Under the pieces are notes generated by a model that was given only the letters and a program-made list of their open reading frames with translations, ran no database searches and was not told the DNA's origin. The position numbers and the translations under genes are program-made. Below are positions 44,688 through 53,327 of a stretch of DNA of 64,000 bases, in pieces. The stretch covers positions 1 through 64,000 of the forward strand of contig JAUWYR010000008.1 of NCBI GenBank assembly GCA_030615745.1, in the 5' to 3' direction. The first letter of the stretch is position 1. Each line of letters starts with the position of its first letter. The DNA is from Candidatus Zixiibacteriota bacterium (GTDB taxonomy: Bacteria > Zixibacteria > MSB-5A5 > SM23-73-2).

Positions 44688-46199
44688 TTAAAAACCGAAC
44701 CTTCTTAACCCCATCCTTCTTCCCTCGATTTTCCAGGGGCTTTCTCTAAACTTTTTTTCTTTTAAGGTTTTAATCTTCTTTTTTTCTTTGAAGTCAGTCA
44801 AAGCACAAAGCAAAGCAATCACTTTGTAAAGTTCATCATGGTCAACCGTGATTTCTTTTTTTCCAAACTCCTCCTGAATAAAATGGGTTGATATATCCCC
44901 TTTTATAAATTTCTTGTTATCCATAACCTGGAGGTGAAATGGAATAGTGGTTGCAATTCCGGATATATGATATTCCTGAAGTGCCCTCTTCATTCTACAA
45001 ATAGCCTCATTCCTGGTGCTCCCCCAGGTTAAAAGCTTGGAGATTATAGGGTCGTAATATAAAGAGACTTCACAACCTTCGTAAAGACCTGAATCTACCC
45101 TTATCCCAGGACCTGAGGGCTCAAGATAGGAGCTAACAATTCCTGCAGATGGCAAGAAATTGTTATAAGGGTCCTCAGCATAGATCCTGCACTCAATAGA
45201 CGCACCGCTCCACCTAACATCCTCCTGTTTAAAGCTTAGCTTTTCTCCTGATGCGATCTTCAACTGCTCCTTGACAATATCTATTCCAGTAACAAGCTCG
45301 GTTACAGGATGTTCCACCTGAAGACGGGTATTCGATTCCAAAAAATAGAAGTTTTTATCTTTATCCACTAAAAACTCCATGGTCCCAGCACTAACATAAC
45401 CTGATGCCTTAGCAGCCATAATTGCAGCATCACCCATTCTTTTTCTCATATCCTCATCTACCACAGTTGAAGGGGATTCCTCAATTACTTTTTGATGCCT
45501 TCTCTGAATGGAGCACTCCCTCTCACCTAAATGGATTATGTTCCCAAATTTATCTGCTAAGATTTGAAACTCTATATGTCTTGGCTTCTCCAGGTATTTC
45601 TCAATGTAGATCCTCTCATCCCCGAAAGAGGACTTGGCTTCAAAAGATGCACCTCTGATCGCCTCCTTCATCTGCTTTTCACTTTCCACAATCCTCATCC
45701 CCTTGCCCCCACCGCCTGCTGCTGCTTTGATTAGAACCGGAAAACCGACCTCTTTAGCAAAGGAAATCGCATCATTCTCCGATGCAATCATATTCTCCAT
45801 TCCGGGTACAATCGGCACCCCAGACTCAGAAATTGTCTTCCTTGCCCTCATCTTATCACCTAAAAGCTCAATCGCTTTTGCTGGAGGACCGATAAAAACC
45901 AGACCTTTTTCTTCAACCAGTTTGGCAAATTGAGGATTTTCCGCTAAAAACCCATACCCTGGATGAATAGCCTCAGCATTTGATTTTTCTGCCACGTTAA
46001 TAAGTTTTTCCATAACCAGATAGCTCTGATTGGAAGGGGGAGGACCGATAAAATAAGCCTCATCAGAAAGCCTCACATGTAAAGATTTTCTATCGATCTC
46101 AGAGAAGACCGTAACTGTTTTTATCTCCATCTCCTTGCAAGCTCGGATAACCCTTACCGCAATCTCTCCGCGATTAGCTATGAGAATCTTTTTGAACAT
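44688..46199 (-). CDS. accC: Biotin carboxylase, probably propionyl-CoA carboxylase alpha
   Basis: A 503-aa biotin carboxylase like that at 29819: KKILIANRGEIAVRVIRACKE, HPGYGFLAEN, KAAAGGGGKGMRI, ERECSIQRRHQK and ESNTRLQVEHPVTE. The propionyl-CoA carboxyltransferase gene is at 47231. There is no recognisable ribosome site before the ATG, unlike the duplicate of its first nine codons at 47021-47049, which has one. An HEPN/nucleotidyltransferase pair lies between the two copies, so translation may now depend on coupling with the HEPN gene that ends 18 bases upstream. Confidence 0.93.
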   Translation of the reverse strand: MFKKILIANRGEIAVRVIRACKEMEIKTVTVFSEIDRKSLHVRLSDEAYFIGPPPSNQSYLVMEKLINVAEKSNAEAIHPGYGFLAENPQFAKLVEEKGLVFIGPPAKAIELLGDKMRARKTISESGVPIVPGMENMIASENDAISFAKEVGFPVLIKAAAGGGGKGMRIVESEKQMKEAIRGASFEAKSSFGDERIYIEKYLEKPRHIEFQILADKFGNIIHLGERECSIQRRHQKVIEESPSTVVDEDMRKRMGDAAIMAAKASGYVSAGTMEFLVDKDKNFYFLESNTRLQVEHPVTELVTGIDIVKEQLKIASGEKLSFKQEDVRWSGASIECRIYAEDPYNNFLPSAGIVSSYLEPSGPGIRVDSGLYEGCEVSLYYDPIISKLLTWGSTRNEAICRMKRALQEYHISGIATTIPFHLQVMDNKKFIKGDISTHFIQEEFGKKEITVDHDELYKVIALLCALTDFKEKKKIKTLKEKKFRESPWKIEGRRMGLRRFGF

Positions 46200-46200
46200 A
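46172..46200. repeat. 29-bp perfect direct repeat, copy 1 (within accC start)
   Basis: Identical over 29 of 29 bases to 47021-47049. It covers the ATG and first nine codons of the biotin carboxylase gene plus one base upstream. The flanking bases differ on both sides. Confidence 0.95.
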
Positions 46201-46217
46201 AGATTAGTTTTACGAAG

Positions 46218-46619
46218 TTATATCCAATCTCTTTTTTTTAAATATCTTTCAACTTCTAAGTTAAAACTACTTGCATCTTCTATCTTTTGTAAAGCCTCCT
46301 CTTGAGCAATTTCAGTCAAAGCATTATAATCTGCACTCAATCGGTCTTCAAAAGCTTTAACATATTTTTCATAGAACATAGGATTTACTTTTTTGGTTTT
46401 GAAAAAGTGTTGATTTAAAAGTGCTATCACGCCTGAATGTTTTGAAGTGTCCAACTTTTCGGTCCTCAACAGAGCGCAGGCTGCATAAAACATAGAATAA
46501 TATGCTTTGGATACAGCATCTCGAAATTTTTTATGTCGGATAAGCAATTTGACAGTTTCTAAACACTCTTTACTCAAACTGAAAAGTCTTCTTACTTCTA
46601 ACTTCTTTATTTCTTCCAT
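46218..46619 (-). CDS. HEPN-domain protein (HepT/UPF0332 family)
   Basis: A 133-aa helical protein with the HEPN marks AVSKAYYSMFYAACALLR and KVNPMFYEKYVKAFEDRLSADYN. HEPN proteins of this type are partners of minimal nucleotidyltransferases in toxin-antitoxin-like pairs, usually the RNase component, but a clear RxxxxH active site is not visible here, so it may be a non-nuclease member. It overlaps the nucleotidyltransferase gene by 13 bases. Confidence 0.9.
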   Translation of the reverse strand: MEEIKKLEVRRLFSLSKECLETVKLLIRHKKFRDAVSKAYYSMFYAACALLRTEKLDTSKHSGVIALLNQHFFKTKKVNPMFYEKYVKAFEDRLSADYNALTEIAQEEALQKIEDASSFNLEVERYLKKRDWI

Positions 46620-46963
46620 AGATCAATCCCATCTTTAACTATATTTTCATATAAGCAAGTCTCAGCTTCCTTGTTAAGATTATATTCTTTTTCATCCATA
46701 ACCAGTAAGGATATTAAAAACTTATGATTGTATTTTCCCATCACTTCAAAGGTTTCATCAAAGAATTTATCTCTCATCTCCCACATATCTTTGTCAACAA
46801 TAGCTAAAATGTCAATATCAGAATTCTTATGAGCCTCACCTCTTGCTTTTGAACCATAAAGCTTCAAAAGCAAAAGCCTATCTCCATACTTTTTGACCAA
46901 CCTATTTTTCACTTCTTCGATAGCATCCTTTTCCTGTTTGGATAACCCTTTTATTTTCAACAT
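46607..46963 (-). CDS. Minimal nucleotidyltransferase (MNT) domain protein
   Basis: A 118-aa nucleotidyltransferase with GSKARGEAHKNSDIDILAIV (about 38-57), giving the GSxxRG and DxD metal site. Members AMPylate the HEPN partner and so block it. Transcribed before the HEPN gene with overlap, the classic order of MntA-HepT. The pair is an insertion between two propionyl-CoA carboxylase genes and is flanked by a 29-bp direct repeat. Confidence 0.92.
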   Translation of the reverse strand: MLKIKGLSKQEKDAIEEVKNRLVKKYGDRLLLLKLYGSKARGEAHKNSDIDILAIVDKDMWEMRDKFFDETFEVMGKYNHKFLISLLVMDEKEYNLNKEAETCLYENIVKDGIDLWKK

Positions 46964-47020
46964 ATCCGAGTTTACTTATAGTTACTTAATTTAGTAGTCC
47001 TTTTTTAGCTACGTCCCCTA

Positions 47021-47049
47021 GATTAGCTATGAGAATCTTTTTGAACATA
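47021..47049. repeat. 29-bp perfect direct repeat, copy 2 (orphan accC 5' end)
   Basis: Identical to the start of the biotin carboxylase gene at 46172-46200. On the minus strand TTTAGGATCAAT gives a good ribosome site before its ATG (47048), and the frame reads MFKKILIAN then diverges and stops after about 20 codons. Confidence 0.95.
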
Positions 47050-47114
47050 TTGATCCTAAAGTAAAAAAGTATCTAAAGCACGTATAAGAAGATTACGTCA
47101 CAAAAGCTTCTCTT

Positions 47115-47212
47115 CTATTACCTATCACCTACCACCTATTACCTACTACCTATTACCTACCACCTATCACCTACCACCTATTACCTACCACCTATCACCT
47201 ACCACCTACCAC
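47115..47212. repeat. Heptad repeats CTAYYAC, fourteen exact units
   Basis: Fourteen consecutive seven-base units of the form CTA(T/C)(T/C)AC with only positions 4 and 5 varying. This is the longest and cleanest heptad array in the window. It precedes the stop codon of the carboxyltransferase gene at 47231. Confidence 0.92.
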
Positions 47213-47230
47213 CCACTATCTACTGCCTAT

Positions 47231-48781
47231 CTACAACGGAATATTCCCATGTTTTTTCGGCGGATTCAAATCCTTTTTTGTCTTCAACATCGATAATGCT
47301 CTGATCAATCGCGGTCGAGTGTGTTTTGGCTCTATAACATCGTCAACATATCCGCGTTCAGCAGCGGAGTAGGGATTGGCGAATCTTTCCCTGAACTCCT
47401 GAACTTTTTCATCAGTAACCTTGTCAGAATCAGGAGCCTCTGCTATCTTCTTTTTAAATATTATCTCCACCGCTCCTTTTGGACCCATAACTGCTATCTC
47501 TGCTGTGGGCCAGGCATAGTTAATATCTCCCCTTACATGCTTTGAGTTCATGACATCGTAGGCGCCACCATAAGCTTTTCTGGTAATCACAGTAACCTTG
47601 GGAACTGTCGCCTCGCAAAATGCATATAACAACTTTGCTCCATGTTTGATTAGCCCTCCAAACTCCTGTGCGGTTCCAGGCAGGAAACCAGGAACATCAA
47701 CAAAGACCACTAAGGGGATATTAAAAGCATCGCAGAACCTGACAAACCTCGCTCCTTTAAGTGAGGAATTAATATCCAAGACACCGGCTAAAACAGCTGG
47801 CTGATTTCCAACAATTCCCACAGGTTTTCCTGCCAACCGCGCAAATCCCACTACTATGTTCTGGGCATAATCTTTGTGCACCTCCAGAAAATCACCATCA
47901 TCCACTACCCTTTTTATCACATCTTTAATATCATAGGGCTTGGCCGGGTCATCAGGAACTATGTGATTTAGCTCCTCATCAGCTCTATCAGCAGGGTCTG
48001 AAAAGTCGATCTCCGGGGGGTCCTCCATATTGTTTAGGGGAATAAATCCGAAAAGTTTTCTCACCAGCAAAAGTGTTTCTCCCTCATTCTCACTTACAAA
48101 ATGAGCAACACCAGATTTTGTGGAATGAACTTCTGGCCCGCCTAATTGCTCGAAAGTTACCTCTTCATGAGTAACTGTTTTAACCACGTTCGGTCCGGTA
48201 ACGAACATATAGCCTGTCCCTTTAACCATGAAGATAAAATCTGTTATCGCCGGCGAGTATACAGCTCCACCAGCACAAGGACCTAAAACAACTGAGAGCT
48301 GAGGTATCACACCTGAGGCTAAGGTGTTGCGCAGGAAAATATCAGCATATCCACCTAAGCTAACCACACCCTCTTGAATCCTTGCTCCTCCTGAGTCATT
48401 TAATCCGATTACCGGAGCTCCCACCTTCATCGCCACATCCATTATCTTGCAGATCTTCTCAGCATGAGCCTCAGCTAAAGAACCTCCAAATGTGGTGAAA
48501 TCCTGGGAGAAGATAAAGACCAATCTACCATCTATTGTTCCATAGCCGGTCACAACTCCATCTCCAAATATCCTCTGTTTGTCCAATCCGAATTCCGTGC
48601 ACCTGTGCAAGACGAACATATCGAACTCCTCAAGACTCCCCTCATCCAAAAGTAGATCCAATCTCTCTCTGGCAGTGAGTTTGCCTTTTTTATGTTGAAC
48701 ATCTATCCTTTTTTGTCCCCCTACTAATCTTGCCTCTTTTTGCTTTCTTTTTAAAAGCTCGATCTTCTCCTCAATTGACAT
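47231..48781 (-). CDS. pccB: Propionyl-CoA carboxylase, carboxyltransferase subunit
   Basis: A 516-aa carboxyltransferase, the usual size of Pcc[29 protein letters not shown] at the start, [43 protein letters not shown] and [13 protein letters not shown] are typical of propionyl-CoA carboxylase and the related methylmalonyl-CoA decarboxylase alpha chains. It works with the carrier (44163) and biotin carboxylase (44688). No membrane decarboxylase subunit is in the window, which favours propionyl-CoA carboxylase. Confidence 0.92.
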   Translation of the reverse strand: MSIEEKIELLKRKQKEARLVGGQKRIDVQHKKGKLTARERLDLLLDEGSLEEFDMFVLHRCTEFGLDKQRIFGDGVVTGYGTIDGRLVFIFSQDFTTFGGSLAEAHAEKICKIMDVAMKVGAPVIGLNDSGGARIQEGVVSLGGYADIFLRNTLASGVIPQLSVVLGPCAGGAVYSPAITDFIFMVKGTGYMFVTGPNVVKTVTHEEVTFEQLGGPEVHSTKSGVAHFVSENEGETLLLVRKLFGFIPLNNMEDPPEIDFSDPADRADEELNHIVPDDPAKPYDIKDVIKRVVDDGDFLEVHKDYAQNIVVGFARLAGKPVGIVGNQPAVLAGVLDINSSLKGARFVRFCDAFNIPLVVFVDVPGFLPGTAQEFGGLIKHGAKLLYAFCEATVPKVTVITRKAYGGAYDVMNSKHVRGDINYAWPTAEIAVMGPKGAVEIIFKKKIAEAPDSDKVTDEKVQEFRERFANPYSAAERGYVDDVIEPKHTRPRLIRALSMLKTKKDLNPPKKHGNIPL

Positions 48782-48791
48782 AAAATTTCTC

Positions 48792-49631
48792 CTAAATTGA
48801 AACTTTTAAAGGGACTATTTTATCCTCTATTTTTGTTAACCTGCATAATTTTATATCTAAATCATGGTCAAAAGCAAAAAGCCAATCTTCATCTAAAGCC
48901 TTCTGGATAAAATTTTTTTTAACTTTCATCGTTTGCATAGGATGGGTATCAACGCTTGCCACATAGGGAATCTTAAGATGATATATAGTTGGAATAATAT
49001 CTCCCGGGCAAAGGATTTTTCTTTTTTCTGATTTGATCAAAACCGCCTGATGCCCCTCAGAATGACCTCCAGTAGGGATAACCAAAACATTTGGTATAAT
49101 CTCCTTTTCTCCATCTACTAATTCTAAAAGATTGTGTTGCTTTAAGAGGAAAAAATTCTCAAAGATGTAAGTCGCATATGTCCTTTCATCAGGACTTAAC
49201 GCATCCTCAAATTCTTTTTTCTGAACAATATGTCTTGCATTAGGGAATTTTGGAATTTTTTTACCATTTTCATCAAATTTTATCATCCCTCCAGAATGGT
49301 CGAGATGAAGGTGGGTTGATATAACTACATCTATATCCTCTGGCTTTAAATTAAACGATTTGAGATTTTTTTCTAAAGAGGAATTATTCTTGACCCCGTA
49401 GATTTTTTTTTGTTTCTCAGAAAGGGTATCACCTATACCTGAATCAACAAGGATATTTCCCTTTTTTGATTTTACCAGAACAAGGTTTAAATCCAAATCC
49501 ACTCGATTGAACTCATCACACCCTGTAAGCTTTTCCCAGATAATCTTAGGAACAACTCCGAACATTGCCCCACCATCGATTTTGAACCGATTTTCAACAA
49601 AGATGTGAATTTCAAAATCTCCGAATTTCAT
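48792..49631 (-). CDS. Metallo-beta-lactamase-fold hydrolase
   Basis: A 279-aa hydrolase with the metal motif [11 protein letters not shown] (about 111-121), [14 protein letters not shown] (about 171-184) and [11 protein letters not shown]. Similar proteins include lactonases and thioesterase-like enzymes; it could be an acyl-CoA or lactone hydrolase but the substrate is not determinable. It is 10 bases from the pccB gene and 41 bases after an acyl-CoA dehydrogenase gene on the same strand. Confidence 0.88.
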   Translation of the reverse strand: MKFGDFEIHIFVENRFKIDGGAMFGVVPKIIWEKLTGCDEFNRVDLDLNLVLVKSKKGNILVDSGIGDTLSEKQKKIYGVKNNSSLEKNLKSFNLKPEDIDVVISTHLHLDHSGGMIKFDENGKKIPKFPNARHIVQKKEFEDALSPDERTYATYIFENFFLLKQHNLLELVDGEKEIIPNVLVIPTGGHSEGHQAVLIKSEKRKILCPGDIIPTIYHLKIPYVASVDTHPMQTMKVKKNFIQKALDEDWLFAFDHDLDIKLCRLTKIEDKIVPLKVSI

Positions 49632-49672
49632 AACAATCCTTTTTGGGAGGGGATAAACCCCTCCCCTACGAT

Positions 49673-50815
49673 TTATCTTAAATAGCTTGCGGAGATGACC
49701 AGTCTCTGTATTTCAGATGTTCCCTCGTAAATCTCAGTTATTCTTTGGTCACGATAAAGCTTCTCGATATCGGAGAACTCTCCAATATAGCCGTATCCTC
49801 CATGAATTTGCATAGCCTTATTTACGCAGAAATTCGACGCTTCAGAGGCGAAAAGCTTTGCCTGGGCCGCATCTTTTGTGAACCTCTCCCCTTTATCCTC
49901 TAAGGAGGCTGCTTTATAAGTTAAAAGCCTTGCCGCCTCCAATTTAGTGCTCATATCTGCTATCATCCACTGGATCGCCTGAAGCTTGGCAATAGGAGCT
50001 CCAAACTGCTCGCGAGTCTTAGCATATTTTACAGATTCATCAAATGCTTTTTGTGCGATCCCAACTGATTGAGCAGCAACTCCAATTCGTGCGCTGTCCA
50101 AAGTTGCCAATGCAATTCTGAAACCCTTTCCGGGCTCACCTAAAAGTTGTGATTTAGGAACTTTTATATTCTCCAATTTCAACCTACCGGTAGTTGCTGC
50201 TCTCAAACCCATCTTCTGTTTCAATGTCTCACGGGTAAGCCCCTCAACAGGAGCTTCAAGTAATAGTGCTGAGACTTTGTCTTTTTCACCCTCCTTCACA
50301 ATTTTGCAGATGAGAACTATCAGATCAGCTATATTTCCATGCTGGATGAATATCTTCTCTCCATTTATTATGTAATAATCATCATCCTCTTTTGCAGTGG
50401 TCTGTTGATTGCCAGCATCAGAACCAGCATTGGGCTCAGTCAAAGCGAAAGCTCCAACAAACTCCCCTGAGCACATCTTTGGAAGATACTTCCTTTTCTG
50501 CTCCTCAGATCCGAACTTCTCAATAGGATAGGATGCTAAATTGGATACCGCCATGATAATCGCAGCTGAGGCATCGAACCATGCGATCTCCTCGATCAAT
50601 GCAACATAATCCAATTTGCTTCTTCCCAACCCTCCATACTGCTCGGAAACCGGGAAAGCGACGAATCCCTTTGCTGCCATCTTTTTAAAAAGTTCCATTG
50701 GGAATTCAGGAGCACCCCGATCCAGCTCTCTTGCGATTGGCAAAATCTCCTTCTCCCCAAACTCCTTAGCTAAATCCCTCACCTTCTGTTGAGATTCAAC
50801 AAGATTATAGGTCAT
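49673..50815 (-). CDS. Acyl-CoA dehydrogenase (third of three)
   Basis: A 380-aa FAD-dependent acyl-CoA dehydrogenase: FALTEPNAGSDAGNQQTTA (about 127-145), IFIQHGNIADLIVLI, KLQAIQWMIADMST and the catalytic Glu in EIYEGTSEIQRLVIS. CAGGAGGGA precedes the ATG. Unlike the other two, which form a pair, this copy lies near the mutase genes and may act on butyryl-CoA or another product of the mutases. Confidence 0.94.
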   Translation of the reverse strand: MTYNLVESQQKVRDLAKEFGEKEILPIARELDRGAPEFPMELFKKMAAKGFVAFPVSEQYGGLGRSKLDYVALIEEIAWFDASAAIIMAVSNLASYPIEKFGSEEQKRKYLPKMCSGEFVGAFALTEPNAGSDAGNQQTTAKEDDDYYIINGEKIFIQHGNIADLIVLICKIVKEGEKDKVSALLLEAPVEGLTRETLKQKMGLRAATTGRLKLENIKVPKSQLLGEPGKGFRIALATLDSARIGVAAQSVGIAQKAFDESVKYAKTREQFGAPIAKLQAIQWMIADMSTKLEAARLLTYKAASLEDKGERFTKDAAQAKLFASEASNFCVNKAMQIHGGYGYIGEFSDIEKLYRDQRITEIYEGTSEIQRLVISASYLR

Positions 50816-50872
50816 CTTCCCTCCTGTTTTTAAATGTTATCTTTCTGTTATTTTCTTTCTAAGGTTCATTCT

Positions 50873-51058
50873 ATCTGCCTACGACCTACTGCCTACTTTC
50901 TCCTTTTCTCAAATCTCTTTCTCAACTCTCAACTCACAATCTCGTTTCCCGTTTCTCGTTACTCGTTTCCCGTAAACTCTCTACTGCTGTCTGCCTACTG
51001 CCTACTGTCTACTGAATACTTTCTTTCTCAAATCTCTTTCTCAAATCTCAAGTCTAAA
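50873..51058. repeat. Heptad repeats, CTACTGC, TCTCAAA and GTTTCCC families
   Basis: The interval between the acyl-CoA dehydrogenase gene and the B12-subunit gene has the same unit families as 41123-41495 in similar order, including GTTTCCC, GTTTCTC, GTTACTC and GTTTCCC. Confidence 0.8.
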
Positions 51059-51473
51059 ATAGCTTTTCCTCTTTCCTTCTTTTAGGAATTTCCTCTTTGA
51101 GATATTCGATCGCCTCACTCGTAATTGCACCAGGGGTGAAAAGTTTTCCCACCCCCATCTTTTCAAGCTTCTCAATATCCTCTTCAGGAATTATCCCACC
51201 ACCGAAAAGAAGAATGTGCTCAGCTTTTTTCTCCCTTAAAAGATTTAAGACTACTGGAAAAAGAGTCATATGAGCACCAGATAAGACGCTCATTCCAATA
51301 GCATCCACATCCTCCTGGATAGCAGCTTCAGCAATCATCTCTGGTGTTTGTCTGAGACCAGTATAGATAACTTCAAAACCAGCATCCCTGAAAGCAGAGG
51401 CGATAACTTTAATCCCTCTATCATGCCCATCCAACCCCGGCTTAGCCAGCAAAACTCTGATTTTACGTTCCAT
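51054..51473 (-). CDS. icmB: B12-binding small subunit of acyl-CoA mutase
   Basis: A 139-aa cobalamin-binding domain. [17 protein letters not shown] carries the DxHxxG motif (D16-H18, G21) whose His ligates cobalt, followed by [12 protein letters not shown] and [12 protein letters not shown]. It is the size of the small subunit of archaeal-type methylmalonyl-CoA mutase and of isobutyryl-CoA mutase. Only one such gene is in the window for two large subunits, so it either serves both or the methylmalonyl mutase has another elsewhere. AAGAGGTGG supports the start. Confidence 0.93.
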   Translation of the reverse strand: MERKIRVLLAKPGLDGHDRGIKVIASAFRDAGFEVIYTGLRQTPEMIAEAAIQEDVDAIGMSVLSGAHMTLFPVVLNLLREKKAEHILLFGGGIIPEEDIEKLEKMGVGKLFTPGAITSEAIEYLKEEIPKRRKEEKLF

Positions 51474-51495
51474 AAAGCCACCTCTTTTACTTCTT

Positions 51496-51642
51496 TGTTT
51501 TCACCTTTGCCCCTTGGATTTCACTTTTACCTCTAAACATAAGCACTAACACCTATTACCTACTACCTACCACCTATCACCTACCACCTACGACCTACCA
51601 CCTAAAACCTATCTTCCTTGCAACCTGCATCTTGCAACTTGA
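51496..51642. repeat. Heptad repeats CTAYYAC and CTTGCAT
   Basis: Units CTATTAC, CTACTAC, CTACCAC, CTATCAC (about 51551-51605) and CTTGCAA, CTGCATC, CTTGAAA types (about 51612-51645) fill the space between the mutase small- and large-subunit genes. Confidence 0.75.
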
Positions 51643-51644
51643 AA

Positions 51645-53309
51645 CTAAAACATCGGAGCCTCCTGATATTCGCCAAATACCTCTCTTAAAACATCCACGA
51701 TCTCACCCTCTGTTGCATAGCATCTTACACAATCCAGAATCACCGGCATAGTATTTTCTGTTCCCGAAGCAGTTTTTTTTAGCTCTTGTAAGCCTCTCTT
51801 TACCTTATCGTTATCCCGCGTCTGTTTAACTTTCTTAAGATTTTCAACCTGCTCTCTCTCAACTTTCTCATCTATCTTCACAATAGGAATCTCTATTTTT
51901 TCACCAGGAATTATAAAATCATTGAGTCCAACAATTATCCTCTCTTTTTTTTCAATCTCCCTTTGATATCTATATGCGGCATTGGCAATCTCTTTTTGAA
52001 AATATCCCTCTTCAATACACTTCAATACTCCTCCTCTTTTCTCTATTTCTTCAAAATAACGCTCAGCCTCATTTTCCATCTTATTGGTCAGAGTCTCAAG
52101 ATAATAAGAACCGGCAAGAGGGTCAATAGTATCTGCCACAGCACTCTCATAGGCTATGAGTTGCTGTGTTCTCAAAGCGATCTGAACAGCTTGCTCAGAG
52201 GGTAAAGCCAGGGTCTCATCCATCGAATTGGTGTGGAGGCTCTGAGTCCCTCCTAAAACTGCAGCTAAGGCTTCAAAAGCTGTTCTCACTATGTTGTTCT
52301 CAGGCTGTTGGGCAGTTAAGGTGCATCCTGCGGTCTGGGTGTGAAATCTTAAAAGCCAAGATTCCTTCTTTTTAGCCTTATATTTTTCTTTCATATGACG
52401 AGCCCATATCCTCCTTGCAGCTCTATATTTAGCTATCTCCTCGAAGAAATCCAGGTGTGAATTGAAGAAAAAAGACAATCTTGGAGCAAATGAGTCCACA
52501 TCCAAACCCGCTTTTATCCCTGCCTCAACATAGGCAAATCCATCTGCCAAGGTGAAAGCTAACTCCTGAACAGCGGTGGAGCCAGCTTCCCTGATATGAT
52601 ACCCGGAGATCGATATGGTGTTCCACTTAGGAACATGCTGGGAGCAAAACTCCATAATATCGGTGATTAACCTAATTGAGGGCTCAGGTGGGAAAATCCA
52701 CTCCTTTTGAGCAATATATTCTTTTAAAATATCATTCTGTAAAGTTCCGGTGAGTTTCTCCGATAAAACCCCCTGTTTTTCTCCCACTGCCACATACATA
52801 GCTAAAAGGATGGAAGCTGGTGCGTTGATTGTCATAGAGGTTGAGATCCTGTCCAAAGAGATTTTAGAAAACATGGTCTCCATATCGTCTAAAGAATCAA
52901 CCGCAACCCCGCATTTTCCGACCTCACCTTTGGAACGCAGGTGGTCTGAATCATATCCCATCAAGGTTGGAAGGTCAAAGGCAACCGAGAGTCCGGTCTG
53001 CCCTCTTTCTAAAAGAAAATGGTAACGCGCATTGGTCTGCTTTGGAGTCCCCATTCCTGAAAACTGACGCATGGTCCAAAGTTTACCCCGATACATATTA
53101 TGCCTTATCCCTCGTGTATAAGGATACTCTCCAGGAAAGGACAGGTCTTTAAAATAGTCAAAATCATCTAAATCATCTGGAGTATAAAGAATCTCTACAG
53201 GAATTTTTGAGTGGGTCTGATATTTTTTCTCTGGATTTTTATTTTGAACTTTTTCCTCCCACCTTTTTTTCTCCTCTCTGATCTTTTTTAAACTTTCTCT
53301 TTCAGACAT
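51645..53309 (-). CDS. icmA: Isobutyryl-CoA mutase, large subunit
   Basis: A 554-aa B12-dependent mutase large subunit. At the two positions that fix specificity it has F83 (MRQFSGMG) and Q201 (EYIAQKEW), the pair found in isobutyryl-CoA mutase (F80 and Q198 in Streptomyces IcmA) instead of Tyr and Arg in methylmalonyl-CoA mutase. The phrase EYIAQKEW itself is as in IcmA. It would interconvert isobutyryl- and butyryl-CoA. ATG at 53309 is chosen over GTG at 53318, because GAGGTGATTT serves as ribosome site. MeaB at 53328 and the B12 subunit at 51054 flank it. Confidence 0.9.
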   Translation of the reverse strand: MSERESLKKIREEKKRWEEKVQNKNPEKKYQTHSKIPVEILYTPDDLDDFDYFKDLSFPGEYPYTRGIRHNMYRGKLWTMRQFSGMGTPKQTNARYHFLLERGQTGLSVAFDLPTLMGYDSDHLRSKGEVGKCGVAVDSLDDMETMFSKISLDRISTSMTINAPASILLAMYVAVGEKQGVLSEKLTGTLQNDILKEYIAQKEWIFPPEPSIRLITDIMEFCSQHVPKWNTISISGYHIREAGSTAVQELAFTLADGFAYVEAGIKAGLDVDSFAPRLSFFFNSHLDFFEEIAKYRAARRIWARHMKEKYKAKKKESWLLRFHTQTAGCTLTAQQPENNIVRTAFEALAAVLGGTQSLHTNSMDETLALPSEQAVQIALRTQQLIAYESAVADTIDPLAGSYYLETLTNKMENEAERYFEEIEKRGGVLKCIEEGYFQKEIANAAYRYQREIEKKERIIVGLNDFIIPGEKIEIPIVKIDEKVEREQVENLKKVKQTRDNDKVKRGLQELKKTASGTENTMPVILDCVRCYATEGEIVDVLREVFGEYQEAPMF

Positions 53310-53327
53310 ATAAATCACCTCAAAAAT

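Noticed and set aside
47115-47212. CRISPR array
   Set aside because: The units are seven bases with no longer constant repeat and no spacers; no cas gene is nearby.
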